Assembly (NCBI GenBank): GCA_024640385.1
Contig: JAHEFC010000021.1
Location: 1-18,374, forward strand
Source of the DNA: Sphingobacteriales bacterium
GTDB lineage: Bacteria; Bacteroidota; Bacteroidia; Chitinophagales; Chitinophagaceae
Direction of reading: 5' to 3'
Length of the DNA stretch: 18,374 bases
The position numbers and the translations under genes are program-made. How positions within the stretch are numbered: the first letter of the stretch is position 1; the number at the start of each line of letters is the position of its first letter. The notes beneath the pieces are model-generated. The model was not told the DNA's origin. It searched no databases and saw nothing but the letters and a program-made list of their open reading frames with translations. Positions 6,604-13,404 of the stretch are shown here, one piece after another.

Positions 6604-7143
6604 TTATATATTCCTGAATTTATCCAGCCCCTTCCAAATAGGGTTCTGGCTTTTGTTTTCTGTTTCGTTCATTTTTCTCAGCATTTCCAGCACCTCCTTG
6701 TTGCATTGAGGACCGCCGACCTGTTCTTCAGGGCACATCCGGTGCGTTGGCACGCTGAGCGTTATAAATTCGTAGATCCAGTTTTCTACATTCAGGTGAC
6801 TTTCGCCACGTGAAATATAAAACACATCAGGATCTTCCTCTTCATCATTCATTTTCTCAGGGTCGTCCACCAACTTCACCAACACCTCAAAATCGTCCCA
6901 CAACTGAAGCGGTAACGGATTACCACACCTGTCACATTGTGCATCTGCTGTTCCACCCACTTCAAATTTCAAGATCATGAAATTTGTGTTTTTCTCCAGC
7001 TTCAGGCGTATTTTCGCCTTCACATTGGAGAAATCCTGTGGAGGATAAGTGGCAAAGAACTTTTCGTCAATCTCATAGGTGTACTCATGGACCCCGGGCT
7101 TCAATCCTACAAATGCTATATCAAATTCCCTGCGTCCGGACAT
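6604..7143 (-). CDS. DUF177 / YceD family protein
   Basis: This 179-residue protein belongs by context and sequence to the DUF177 (YceD) family, which in nearly all bacteria lies directly before rpmF and is linked to large-subunit rRNA or ribosome assembly. It shows the central cysteine pair CDRC (Cys70, Cys73), followed by a strongly acidic linker (DDPEKMNDEEEDPD). A second pair of cysteines (Cys137 and Cys147, in MCPEEQVGGPQCNK) gives the four-Cys pattern often seen, probably binding zinc; that point is inferred. No signal peptide is present, so it is cytoplasmic. It is the first gene of the yceD-rpmF-plsX operon, and a well-formed promoter lies just upstream. Confidence 0.92.
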   Translation of the reverse strand: MSGRREFDIAFVGLKPGVHEYTYEIDEKFFATYPPQDFSNVKAKIRLKLEKNTNFMILKFEVGGTADAQCDRCGNPLPLQLWDDFEVLVKLVDDPEKMNDEEEDPDVFYISRGESHLNVENWIYEFITLSVPTHRMCPEEQVGGPQCNKEVLEMLRKMNETENKSQNPIWKGLDKFRNI

Positions 7144-7165
7144 AACAACCCGATTTAAAGGCCTG

Positions 7166-7197
7166 CAAAGGTATTATCTTTTGTATTAATTTCCAAT
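7166..7197 (-). promoter_or_regulatory. Promoter of the DUF177-rpmF-plsX operon
   Basis: On the minus strand ATTG (7197-7194) is followed by 20 bases and TACCTTTG (7173-7166), an exact TAnnTTTG match with the standard spacing. Transcription would start about 15 bases before the DUF177 start codon. The -33 element ends just before the start codon of the divergent DUF3810 gene. Confidence 0.6.
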
Positions 7198-7198
7198 T

Positions 7199-8266
7199 AT
7201 GCCTAAGGGAAAATGGCCCAACCGTTCATGGATCTTGTTACTGGCAGGTGTTGTACTGGTCAGGCTTTCCATACTTGAGCCCCAGTGGGTTGAACAATAT
7301 TATTCAGGCGGCCTTTATCCCCTGGTCTCCCGCTTTATGCGATTTCTGACGGCATGGTTTCCCTTCAGCGTAGGCGACCTACTCTATATTGCGGCCGGCC
7401 TTTTGTTGATCAGGGGTTTCATTATAGGCTACCGGGCCATAAAGAACAAAGTAGTGAATTGGGAATGGACCCGGAAATGGATCTCTAATTTAGTTCAAGT
7501 ATTCCTTGTTATATATTTGGTATTCAATTTGTTATGGGGATTGAACTATAATCGTACAGGAATTGCCGGCCAGGTTGGACTGAGACTGGAAGACAGTTCA
7601 TCTGTCCAACTTTCAACATTGACATCCATTCTTTTTCAAAAGACCAATCAGTTCCGGCCAGCCAACCCGGCTATAGGTTTCTCCAGCTCAGCCGGACTGG
7701 CGAAAAAGGCATATAAGAGCATCTCCCTTAAATATCCTTTCCTCGAATCTTCACCCTTTTCCCTAAAACCCTCCATATTTGGTGCACTTGGCAATTACAT
7801 GGGTTACTCGGGGTATTATAACCCGTTTTCAGGGGAAGGACAGGTGAATACCAGGGTGCCGGGCTTCCTGGTTCCATTTGTAACATGCCATGAAATGGCC
7901 CACCAGGCTGGTTATGCCAAGGAAAATGAAGCCAATTTCGTTGGTTTCCTGGCAGCCAGGGAATCGAAAGACAGTGCGATGCTCTATTCCACCTATCTCA
8001 ATATGTTTTTGTATGCCAACAATGAATTAAGGCAGGTGGATTCAGTGGCTGCAAAGCAGAACATGAAGAATCTGGATCCTTTGGTCAGGAGCGATATCGA
8101 GGAATACCGGAAATGGATGAGGGCCTACGATACACCGATGGGTGATCTCATTGACGTAGTTTATAACCAATACCTGAAACTGAACGAACAGCCTGCAGGA
8201 AGGCGCAGCTACAACCAGGTGGTGGCCTGGCTATTGGCTTACTATCGCCAAAAAGGCGAATTGTGA
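7199..8266 (+). CDS. DUF3810 family membrane zinc metallopeptidase
   Basis: This 355-residue protein has three hydrophobic segments in its first half (about 12-28, 55-77 and 98-116). These are followed by the family block LWGLNYNRTG and a C-terminal domain with HEMAHQAGYAKENEANF. His231, Glu232 and His235 form a HExxH zinc site, with Glu242 or Glu244 as the likely third ligand. The arrangement fits the DUF3810 family, common in Bacteroidota and Firmicutes and considered putative membrane-bound zinc peptidases with unknown substrates. The start ATG at 7199 has no Shine-Dalgarno sequence. The gene is divergent from the DUF177 operon with only 55 bases between, and convergent with dcd, whose stop codon directly abuts this one. 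Confidence 0.9.
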   Translation: MPKGKWPNRSWILLLAGVVLVRLSILEPQWVEQYYSGGLYPLVSRFMRFLTAWFPFSVGDLLYIAAGLLLIRGFIIGYRAIKNKVVNWEWTRKWISNLVQVFLVIYLVFNLLWGLNYNRTGIAGQVGLRLEDSSSVQLSTLTSILFQKTNQFRPANPAIGFSSSAGLAKKAYKSISLKYPFLESSPFSLKPSIFGALGNYMGYSGYYNPFSGEGQVNTRVPGFLVPFVTCHEMAHQAGYAKENEANFVGFLAARESKDSAMLYSTYLNMFLYANNELRQVDSVAAKQNMKNLDPLVRSDIEEYRKWMRAYDTPMGDLIDVVYNQYLKLNEQPAGRRSYNQVVAWLLAYYRQKGEL

Positions 8267-8803
8267 TCAGAATTTATTCTTCCACATCATACTTTCCACA
8301 GGGCGATCGATCTGGCCGCTGTATTTGGCATTTTTCTTCTGATTGTATTTGACTTCGATCTCTCCATCGACCGGGAAATAGATCAATTGACCAATCGGCA
8401 TGCCCTTGTAGACTTTCACGGGCTGTTTCACGGATATCTCCAGTGTCCAGTTACCGCAAAAGCCAACATCCCCCTTACCCGCAGTGGCATGAATATCGAT
8501 GCCTAATCTGCCCGTGGAAGACTTACCTTCAAGGAATGGAACGTGAGCATGAGTCTCGGTATATTCGAGTGTGACGCCCAGGTAGAAAATATGCGGGTAA
8601 AGTACAAATCCCTCTTCCGGGATGTCGAAATATTCGATCTCATTGTGTTTTTTAGCATCAAGGATGTGTTCACGGTAGGTTGCCAGTGTTGGGCCCAGAT
8701 GCACATCGTATGAGTTGCTGCCCAGCGCTTCACGGTCATAAGGCTTGATCACTATGGTCCCTTGGGCCATTTCTTCCAGGATACGTTTATCGGAGAGGAT
8801 CAT
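8267..8803 (-). CDS. dcd: dCTP deaminase
   Basis: The enzyme deaminates dCTP to dUTP for thymidylate synthesis. From the chosen start, 178 residues begin MILSDKRILEEM, the standard Dcd N-terminus. An upstream ATG at 8851 would add 16 residues (MRISLSYKSQQK...) not expected in the family, so the internal start is preferred. Signature motifs are SSTGR (95-99), with the nucleotide-binding Ser/Arg, and GNWTLEI, with catalytic Glu122, followed by the GMPIGQL motif near residue 135. The C-terminus is normal (DRPVESMMWKNKF). It is convergent with the DUF3810 gene and divergent from the phosphopantetheinyl transferase gene, with 61 bases between the starts. Whether it also has dUTPase activity cannot be told from this reading. 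Confidence 0.96.
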   Translation of the reverse strand: MILSDKRILEEMAQGTIVIKPYDREALGSNSYDVHLGPTLATYREHILDAKKHNEIEYFDIPEEGFVLYPHIFYLGVTLEYTETHAHVPFLEGKSSTGRLGIDIHATAGKGDVGFCGNWTLEISVKQPVKVYKGMPIGQLIYFPVDGEIEVKYNQKKNAKYSGQIDRPVESMMWKNKF

Positions 8804-8864
8804 TGAAAACTTTGTTTTTTGTTGGCTTTTGTAAGAAAGCGAAATTCGCATTTAGGACCTGTAT

Positions 8865-9500
8865 ATGTCATTGTTTTATCAACAAGATATCAACGAGACC
8901 ACCCGTTTGGGGGTATGGAAGATACAAGAGGAGTCTTCTTTCTTCCTTAAGGAGGTGCCGTTACACAGGGAGATCACCCATCCGCATAAAAAGCGGCAGC
9001 ACCTGGCAGGCAGATACCTGCTGAAATTCCTGTTCCCCGATTTTCCCTATGAGTTGATACGGATAGCAGATACGCGGAAACCTTTTCTGCACAATGAGCA
9101 ATACCATTTTTCCATTTCACATTCCGGCGATTACGCAGCAGCCATAGTCAGCTCAACCCAAAGGGTGGGCATTGATGTGGAATTGTATAGTGATAAAGTG
9201 ATGAAAGTGATGCATAAATTCCTGTCTGCCCCGGAACACGAATTGATCAATAATAAAGAAGCTCCGCCTTTCATTACGGAGACCCTGATGTGGAGCGTAA
9301 AAGAATCGGTGTTCAAATGGCATGGCAACGGGGGGGTGGATTTCAGGGAACATATCCATATTCAGGAATTCGGGTCCTCTTCATCGCAGGATCATTTGAA
9401 GATCCTTTTCAGTAGTGATCCCCTTGCCCGCCTTGATGTGTTCTACAAGCTGTTTGAAGATGTATGCCTGAGCTGGGTGAGCAGCGATCACACGGGATAA
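8865..9500 (+). CDS. 4'-phosphopantetheinyl transferase (Sfp/AcpT type)
   Basis: The enzyme transfers phosphopantetheine from CoA to a serine of acyl or peptidyl carrier proteins. The 211-residue length suits the Sfp-like two-domain pseudodimer. Motifs seen in order: KRQHLAGRYLLK (43-54), HFSISHSGDYAAA (81-93), VGIDVE with metal-binding Asp104 and Glu106, and WSVKESVFKW (143-152) with Glu147 and Lys151. All key residues are present, so it should be active. Which carrier protein it serves (fatty-acid ACP or a secondary-metabolite synthase) is not shown by the neighbours; no synthase genes lie in this window. It is divergent from dcd and its last 13 bases overlap the end of the convergent MtfA-like gene. 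Confidence 0.93.
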   Translation: MSLFYQQDINETTRLGVWKIQEESSFFLKEVPLHREITHPHKKRQHLAGRYLLKFLFPDFPYELIRIADTRKPFLHNEQYHFSISHSGDYAAAIVSSTQRVGIDVELYSDKVMKVMHKFLSAPEHELINNKEAPPFITETLMWSVKESVFKWHGNGGVDFREHIHIQEFGSSSSQDHLKILFSSDPLARLDVFYKLFEDVCLSWVSSDHTG

Positions 9501-10345
9501 TTGTGATTGGGATAATTCAGCGGGTCCTGGGACAAAAGGTCGCAAAGCAATTTATACAGGTCGGGATATTGTTCGTTTAGTTTATCGGGACTTTGGAAAA
9601 AGATCTCGATACTTTCCGCCCAGAACTCCTGGAAATTCTTCATTGCATAATTAGAATAAAGGCCAACAAGGAGTAGTTTCTCGCGCTCAAAAACCTTGTC
9701 ACCCAGTGATGTGAAATGATGGAATGAGTCCTGGAATACGCTGTCGCGATTCTCTTCCGCCTCAAAGTTCTGGTAATAAAGCGCATGTGCCATTTCATGC
9801 AGCCCCAGATTGTTCCGGTCGTATTTATTTTTGTAACCTTCCAGGAATTGTTTCCATGCGATATTGATCGTGTTGCCACTGACATTGCCGATCAGGATAC
9901 GCATGGGTTCCATGCCAATGAATTCCTGCGGGTAGATCTGGATGATAGTGAAATGAGGCATCATGTATTTGCTCAGGCCGAAAGTGAGCTGGATGGCAGC
10001 AGCACTGAGAAGGATAGGCATTTCGCGATAGCCTTTTACATCATGGATAACGAATATCTTAGCCCGGATGAATTTTCGCAGCCTGCTGATGAATTTATCC
10101 TGATCCGGATGTACCAGCCTGGAAAAATAGGGGAAATGTTTGATCAGTACTTTCCGCAGCACTTCTTCTGAAAAGTCCAGGTTTTCGCCGCGGTATACCA
10201 GGGGAGAGCTGATATTCCCGGCCTCTTTATTCATTTCAAGTTCCCCCGTGCTTTCATTAACATCTGCTGACCTTCCAATCCGGGATTGCCTCACAATCAA
10301 CCAAATCAATCCCAGGATCAGTATTAAAGTGATCAATAATTCCAT
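9488..10345 (-). CDS. MtfA-like (M90) zinc metallopeptidase with N-terminal membrane anchor
   Basis: This 285-residue protein begins with one hydrophobic segment (about 3-18) followed by a polar linker. From about residue 60 it resembles the M90/MtfA family: the REMPILLSAAAIQLTFG block, the IYPQEFIG segment, the zinc motif HEMAHALYY (His183, Glu184, His187) and the downstream FQEFWAESIEIFF block that supplies the third ligand (Glu240 or Glu244 likely). Known MtfA proteins act on or bind regulatory proteins such as Mlc in enterobacteria; that role cannot be transferred here. The extra membrane anchor is typical of longer Bacteroidota versions. Its C-terminal codons overlap the convergent transferase gene by 13 bases. 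Confidence 0.87.
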   Translation of the reverse strand: MELLITLILILGLIWLIVRQSRIGRSADVNESTGELEMNKEAGNISSPLVYRGENLDFSEEVLRKVLIKHFPYFSRLVHPDQDKFISRLRKFIRAKIFVIHDVKGYREMPILLSAAAIQLTFGLSKYMMPHFTIIQIYPQEFIGMEPMRILIGNVSGNTINIAWKQFLEGYKNKYDRNNLGLHEMAHALYYQNFEAEENRDSVFQDSFHHFTSLGDKVFEREKLLLVGLYSNYAMKNFQEFWAESIEIFFQSPDKLNEQYPDLYKLLCDLLSQDPLNYPNHNYPV

Positions 10346-10428
10346 CAGGAGGGGTACAGCTTTAAAGGAATAACGAAAATAGGATGAATAAATTATCCTT
10401 TTGGAGGCACAAAACGCAAGCCAGAAAG

Positions 10429-10520
10429 TGAAATGGGAGAGAAATATGCTTGAAATGGAGGCGGGGCTTTGAGCATGAATGAATTACCACATTCTCCACA
10501 TTGATCACATTTAACACATT
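10429..10520. repeat. Dispersed AATGTG-type repeat, copy B
   Basis: TGAAATGGGAGAG at 10429-10441 is identical to 13341-13353 in copy C. After a non-matching stretch, 10487-10520 holds four spaced CACATT/CCACATT units, including the 14-mer shared with copy A (10498-10511). The stretch directly precedes the terminator of tRNA-Leu(UAA), the same arrangement as copy C. Confidence 0.6.
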
Positions 10521-10521
10521 G

Positions 10522-10549
10522 AAAAACCCAAGCTGAAGCTTGGGTTTTT
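10522..10549 (-). terminator. Terminator of tRNA-Leu(UAA)
   Basis: CCCAAGC (10527-10533) pairs with GCTTGGG (10538-10544) around TGAA, and flanking A and T runs extend the stem by five pairs. On the minus strand the hairpin is followed by a T run, placed directly after the tRNA. The T run on the other side means it may also stop plus-strand transcripts. Confidence 0.8.
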
Positions 10550-10551
10550 TG

Positions 10552-10638
10552 TGCCCGGGGCGGGAATCGAACCCGCACTCGCTTTTTCGGCGAACAGGAT
10601 TTTAAGTCCTGCGTGTCTACCAGTTCCACCACCCGGGC
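10552..10638 (-). tRNA. tRNA-Leu (anticodon UAA)
   Basis: The 87-base minus-strand sequence folds as a class II tRNA. The acceptor stem GCCCGGG pairs with CCCGGGC, the D-arm core is GGTAGACAC, the anticodon stem CAGGA/TCCTG holds the loop CTTAAAA with anticodon TAA, and a long variable arm precedes the T arm GCGGG-TTCGATT-CCCGC. The discriminator is A, as expected for Leu. CCA is not encoded. It lies 46 bases after tRNA-Gly on the same strand, but with a terminator hairpin between. Confidence 0.96.
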
Positions 10639-10647
10639 GGGCTGTGA

Positions 10648-10679
10648 ACAAAAAAACCATCCCGATGTGCGGGATGGTT
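10648..10679 (-). terminator. Terminator-like hairpin between tRNA-Gly and tRNA-Leu
   Basis: AACCATCCCG (10655-10664) pairs perfectly with CGGGATGGTT (10670-10679) around a 5-base loop. On the minus strand a run of seven T follows. It looks like a complete intrinsic terminator for tRNA-Gly, placed just upstream of tRNA-Leu. Confidence 0.8.
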
Positions 10680-10684
10680 ATCTG

Positions 10685-10757
10685 AGCGGAAGACGAGATT
10701 CGAACCCGCGACCCTCACCTTGGCAAGGTGATGCTCTACCAGCTGAGCTACTTCCGC
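10685..10757 (-). tRNA. tRNA-Gly (anticodon GCC)
   Basis: The 73-base minus-strand cloverleaf has acceptor GCGGAAG pairing with CTTCCGC, D-arm AGCTCAGCTGGTAGAGC, anticodon stem TCACC/GGTGA with loop TTGCCAA (anticodon GCC), T arm with GTTCGAATC, and discriminator T. CCA is not encoded. A near-perfect promoter precedes it and a terminator follows it. Confidence 0.97.
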
Positions 10758-10782
10758 ATATTTAAGAGCTGAAAACGGGTTG

Positions 10783-10813
10783 CAAATATACATATTGCAA
10801 CGTTTCAGCCAAA
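10783..10813 (-). promoter_or_regulatory. Promoter of tRNA-Gly(GCC)
   Basis: On the minus strand TTTG (10813-10810), a 19-base spacer, and TATATTTG (10790-10783) match both consensus elements of the Bacteroidota housekeeping promoter exactly. The mature tRNA starts 26 bases after the -7 element. Confidence 0.75.
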
Positions 10814-10817
10814 AAAA

Positions 10818-11024
10818 TTACTTGTATTTTGGAGTGTATTGGGTGCTTTCAGGGATCTCCACCTTAGGTTTCCCTTTATAACGTGCTGAATACAGTCCGT
10901 AACAGCTGCCCAATAAAAATGCAGTGAAAGTGAATACCTGAACATGAAAAAGAAAACGTGAAGTGATCACCCAGTTTCTTCCAAATTCTTTTTTATCAGC
11001 GCTTTGTTCCAGTTGATGTGCCAT
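10818..11024 (-). CDS. Small single-pass membrane protein of unknown function
   Basis: This 68-residue protein has a charged N-terminus (MAHQLEQSADKKEFGRNW), one hydrophobic helix (about 24-46, FLFHVQVFTFTAFLLGSCYG) and a short basic/polar tail ending TPKYK. I do not recognise a family. An exact -7 element (TATTTTTG, minus strand 11049-11042) lies 17 bases before the ATG, which supports it as a real gene. It follows the glycosyltransferase on the same strand with 43 bases between. The tRNA-Gly promoter starts just after its stop codon. Confidence 0.7.
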   Translation of the reverse strand: MAHQLEQSADKKEFGRNWVITSRFLFHVQVFTFTAFLLGSCYGLYSARYKGKPKVEIPESTQYTPKYK

Positions 11025-11041
11025 ATTTAACTATTGCGTTG

Positions 11042-11049
11042 CAAAAATA
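11042..11049 (-). promoter_or_regulatory. Candidate -7 element for the 68-residue membrane protein
   Basis: TATTTTTG on the minus strand matches TAnnTTTG exactly, 17 bases before the start codon. No good -33 element is seen at the right distance. Confidence 0.35.
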
Positions 11050-11067
11050 AGGTTTGAGAACAAATAT

Positions 11068-12099
11068 TCATTTTTTGGAGTGGACAATTTCAGTGAATAG
11101 TTTTTTCCCCTGAATGAAATGTTCCCAGGCGATATTCCCATGGTAAAATCCTTCCAGCGGGCCAGAGGTAGTTGGCGGGAAGATACTTTCTTTCCTGTGA
11201 TAGATGATCCAGGCAACCCAGGCGCCGTGCGCTTTCAGAACAGCCCAAAAATAATGGGGCTCCCGCAACAGCAGCAGGTTTTTCCAGGCACTCACTGCAT
11301 CCAGCAGGATCCGAAGTGGGATTTTCCAGATCTTCTGAGGCCAGGGCAGGTTTTTTGAAAGCATGACCAGGTTGTTTCTGAAATTTAAAAAAACCTTTCT
11401 TTCATTGCCCTTTGGTAATGTTCCTCCTCCCACATGGTATACTACAGAATAAGGGCAGGAGAACACTTTATATCCCATCAACTGTATTCTCCAGCATAGG
11501 TCAATCTCTTCCTGGTGTGCAAAGAAAAAAGGATCGAAACCGCCCGCATGATGAAACACCTCGGGCCTGATGAACAAGGCAGCGCCACTGGCCCAGAATA
11601 TGGGTTCACAGCTATCATACTGGCCCCTGTCTTCCTCACAATCGTCAAATATCCTTCCTTTACAGAACGGATAACCGAAAGCATCCAGCCAGCCTCCTGC
11701 ACCACCGGCATACTCAAATGTCTTCCTGGTCCGGTAGTCGAGCAATTTTGGTTGACAGGCTGCAATATTCCTGTCGTTTTCCAGTAATGATACCATCGGT
11801 TCCAGCCAGCCCGGGGTGACCTCCACATCTGAATTCAGCAAAACATAATAATCGGCATCAACCTGTCTCAATGCTGTATTATATCCTTTGGCAAAGCCTT
11901 CATTAACAGGGCTTTTAAGCAGTTTGATTGATGGATAATTGGAATTGAGGAAACTGATGGAATCATCTGTTGATCCGTTATCAGCTACCACTATTTGAAC
12001 ATTTGAATAAGTAGTGCGGAAGATCGAGGGTAAAAATTGTTCCAGGTGTTTTTTTCCGTTCCAGTTCAGTATGACTATCGCTACAGATGGTGAATCCAA
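11068..12099 (-). CDS. Family 2 glycosyltransferase (WbbL/rhamnosyltransferase-like)
   Basis: This 343-residue GT-A enzyme starts with VAIVILNWNGKKHLEQFLPS. It has VVADNGSTDDS (Asp40), a DxD-type motif in LLNSDVEV (Asp91-Glu93) and the acceptor-side base motif FFAHQEEIDLCWR (about 193-204). These are the features of GT2 enzymes close to the WbbL/rhamnosyltransferase group, which act on lipid-linked or cell-surface glycans at the inner membrane. The donor and acceptor cannot be told from sequence. The C-terminal part has hydrophobic, Trp-rich stretches (about 265-310) that may associate with the membrane. It is isolated, with no other glycan genes next to it. It is divergent from the kinase gene; its start at 12099 is supported by a -7 element (12125-12118). 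Confidence 0.92.
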   Translation of the reverse strand: MDSPSVAIVILNWNGKKHLEQFLPSIFRTTYSNVQIVVADNGSTDDSISFLNSNYPSIKLLKSPVNEGFAKGYNTALRQVDADYYVLLNSDVEVTPGWLEPMVSLLENDRNIAACQPKLLDYRTRKTFEYAGGAGGWLDAFGYPFCKGRIFDDCEEDRGQYDSCEPIFWASGAALFIRPEVFHHAGGFDPFFFAHQEEIDLCWRIQLMGYKVFSCPYSVVYHVGGGTLPKGNERKVFLNFRNNLVMLSKNLPWPQKIWKIPLRILLDAVSAWKNLLLLREPHYFWAVLKAHGAWVAWIIYHRKESIFPPTTSGPLEGFYHGNIAWEHFIQGKKLFTEIVHSKK

Positions 12100-12117
12100 T
12101 TGCTAAGTTTATATTGC

Positions 12118-12125
12118 CAAAAATA
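12118..12125 (-). promoter_or_regulatory. Candidate -7 element for the glycosyltransferase
   Basis: TATTTTTG on the minus strand, 18 bases before the start codon, matches TAnnTTTG. No clear -33 element is seen. Confidence 0.35.
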
Positions 12126-12146
12126 AGCCCTAATTCATTAATCACT

Positions 12147-13295
12147 ATGCCGGCATTTGCAAACTGGAGAACATTGTTGACCCTGGTGGCGCTGATCATC
12201 GTAACGGGTACCATTTTCTATTCAAACTACCTGGCTAACAAAATAGCGGCCGATGAACGCCAGATCGTGGAAGCCTGGGCCGAAGCACACCGCTACATCG
12301 CCAGTGCAGGCCCAGACGATAATATCACGTTCGCTTCTGTCATGATCTCCTCACAGCAAACCATACCGGTAATTGAAACCAACGAGAAAGACAGCATCAC
12401 CAACTTTCACAATATCGATTCGGCCGATGTGGCTGGGGATAAGGAATATCTTGAGAAAAAGATCCGGGATTTTGCCAAGAACGGCCCCATCATTACATAC
12501 CTGAGCAGCGATTCGGCAAAGTTCAACAAATACTATTATGGCGAATCAAGGCTTCTTAAAGAAGTTCGTTATTACCCTTTTGTCCAGCTTTTCATTGTAG
12601 CACTATTCATACTGGTTACTTTGAATGCCCTGAATGCCCGCCACCGTGCCATGCAAAACCAGCTTTGGGCCGGAATGGCCAAGGAAACAGCACACCAGTT
12701 GGGAACGCCGGTTTCTGCTCTCCACGGCTGGGTGGAGATGCTGAGGGAAACCGGAACTGACCAGGACATGGTAAATGAAATTGAAAAAGACGTAGTCAGA
12801 CTGAAGTTAGTGTCCGACCGGTTTTCAAAGATCGGAAGTGCGCCCCAGCTCGAGCAGAGAGACCTGATAGAAGCCCTGGGGAATGTGATGGAATATGTGA
12901 AAAAAAGAGCAACTGACAAAGTGAAATTCATCATGGAAGCAGACAGTGAAATACTGAAAGTGCCTCTCTCCAATCCTTTGTTCGATTGGGTGATCGAGAA
13001 TCTTTTAAAGAATGCGCTGGATGCCATGGAGGGCAGGGGCGAGATCAAAATTCAGGTCCACCAGCACCCGGGCAAAGTGATGATCGACATTACCGATACG
13101 GGCAAGGGCATGAGTTCTTCGCATATCAGTAAGGTGTTCAATCCCGGGTTCACTACTAAGAAAAGGGGCTGGGGGCTTGGCCTTACCCTGTCCAAACGGA
13201 TCATTGAAGACTACCACAACGGCCACCTGGTTGTAAAAAGTTCAGAGATCGGGAAAGGAACCACGTTCCGTATTACGATCCCAAAGGGATCGTAA
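12147..13295 (+). CDS. Orphan membrane sensor histidine kinase
   Basis: From the chosen start, 382 residues: a first membrane helix (about 9-28), an extracytoplasmic domain (about 30-140) without recognised motif, a second membrane helix (about 145-165), a HisKA segment with phospho-acceptor His183 (AKETAHQLGTPVSALHGWVE) and a HATPase with N box (NLLKNALDAM), G1 (DTGKGM), the GFTTKKRGWGLGL G2 region and GKGTTF. The ETAHQLGTP H box is characteristic of a Bacteroidota kinase group. An earlier ATG at 12087 would add 20 residues and overlap the divergent glycosyltransferase start; the ATG at 12147, just before the first membrane helix, is preferred. No response regulator is adjacent. The 3' end lies inside a perfect hairpin. 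Confidence 0.92.
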   Translation: MPAFANWRTLLTLVALIIVTGTIFYSNYLANKIAADERQIVEAWAEAHRYIASAGPDDNITFASVMISSQQTIPVIETNEKDSITNFHNIDSADVAGDKEYLEKKIRDFAKNGPIITYLSSDSAKFNKYYYGESRLLKEVRYYPFVQLFIVALFILVTLNALNARHRAMQNQLWAGMAKETAHQLGTPVSALHGWVEMLRETGTDQDMVNEIEKDVVRLKLVSDRFSKIGSAPQLEQRDLIEALGNVMEYVKKRATDKVKFIMEADSEILKVPLSNPLFDWVIENLLKNALDAMEGRGEIKIQVHQHPGKVMIDITDTGKGMSSSHISKVFNPGFTTKKRGWGLGLTLSKRIIEDYHNGHLVVKSSEIGKGTTFRITIPKGS

Positions 13296-13302
13296 TACGG
13301 AA
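13266..13302. repeat. Perfect 17-bp hairpin containing the kinase stop codon
   Basis: Bases 13266-13282 pair without mismatch with 13286-13302 around the triloop AAA. The TAA stop (13293-13295) lies in the right arm. No T run follows on either strand, so it is not a simple intrinsic terminator. Confidence 0.9.
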
Positions 13303-13303
13303 A

Positions 13304-13404
13304 AATGTGGGAATGTGAAAAATGTGGTTAATGTGATGAATGAAATGGGAGAGTGCATAAATACAATGATTTCTTCATTCCCACATTTATCACATTCCCA
13401 CATT
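13304..13404. repeat. Dispersed AATGTG-type repeat, copy C, with inverted arms
   Basis: Bases 13304-13327 pair with 13381-13404 as a 24-bp stem with one mismatch (13319/13389). Each arm is made of AATGTGGG/AATGTGA units. Inside lies TGAAATGGGAGAG (13341-13353), identical to 10429-10441. The unit ends directly at the terminator of tRNA-Leu(GAG). Confidence 0.8.

Noticed and set aside
8804..8851. 16-residue N-terminal extension of dCTP deaminase
   Set aside because: The family normally starts MILSDK..., which is exactly the downstream ATG.
10393..10632. 79-codon minus-strand frame running through tRNA-Leu(UAA), its terminator and the repeat
   Set aside because: It is a translation of an RNA gene and repeat sequence. 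Its similarity to the frame at 13242-13484 reflects the shared tRNA, terminator and repeat layout, not protein homology.
12087..12146. Extended N-terminus of the orphan kinase from an earlier ATG
   Set aside because: It would overlap the start of the divergent glycosyltransferase gene and places 20 extra residues before the first membrane helix; the later ATG fits better.
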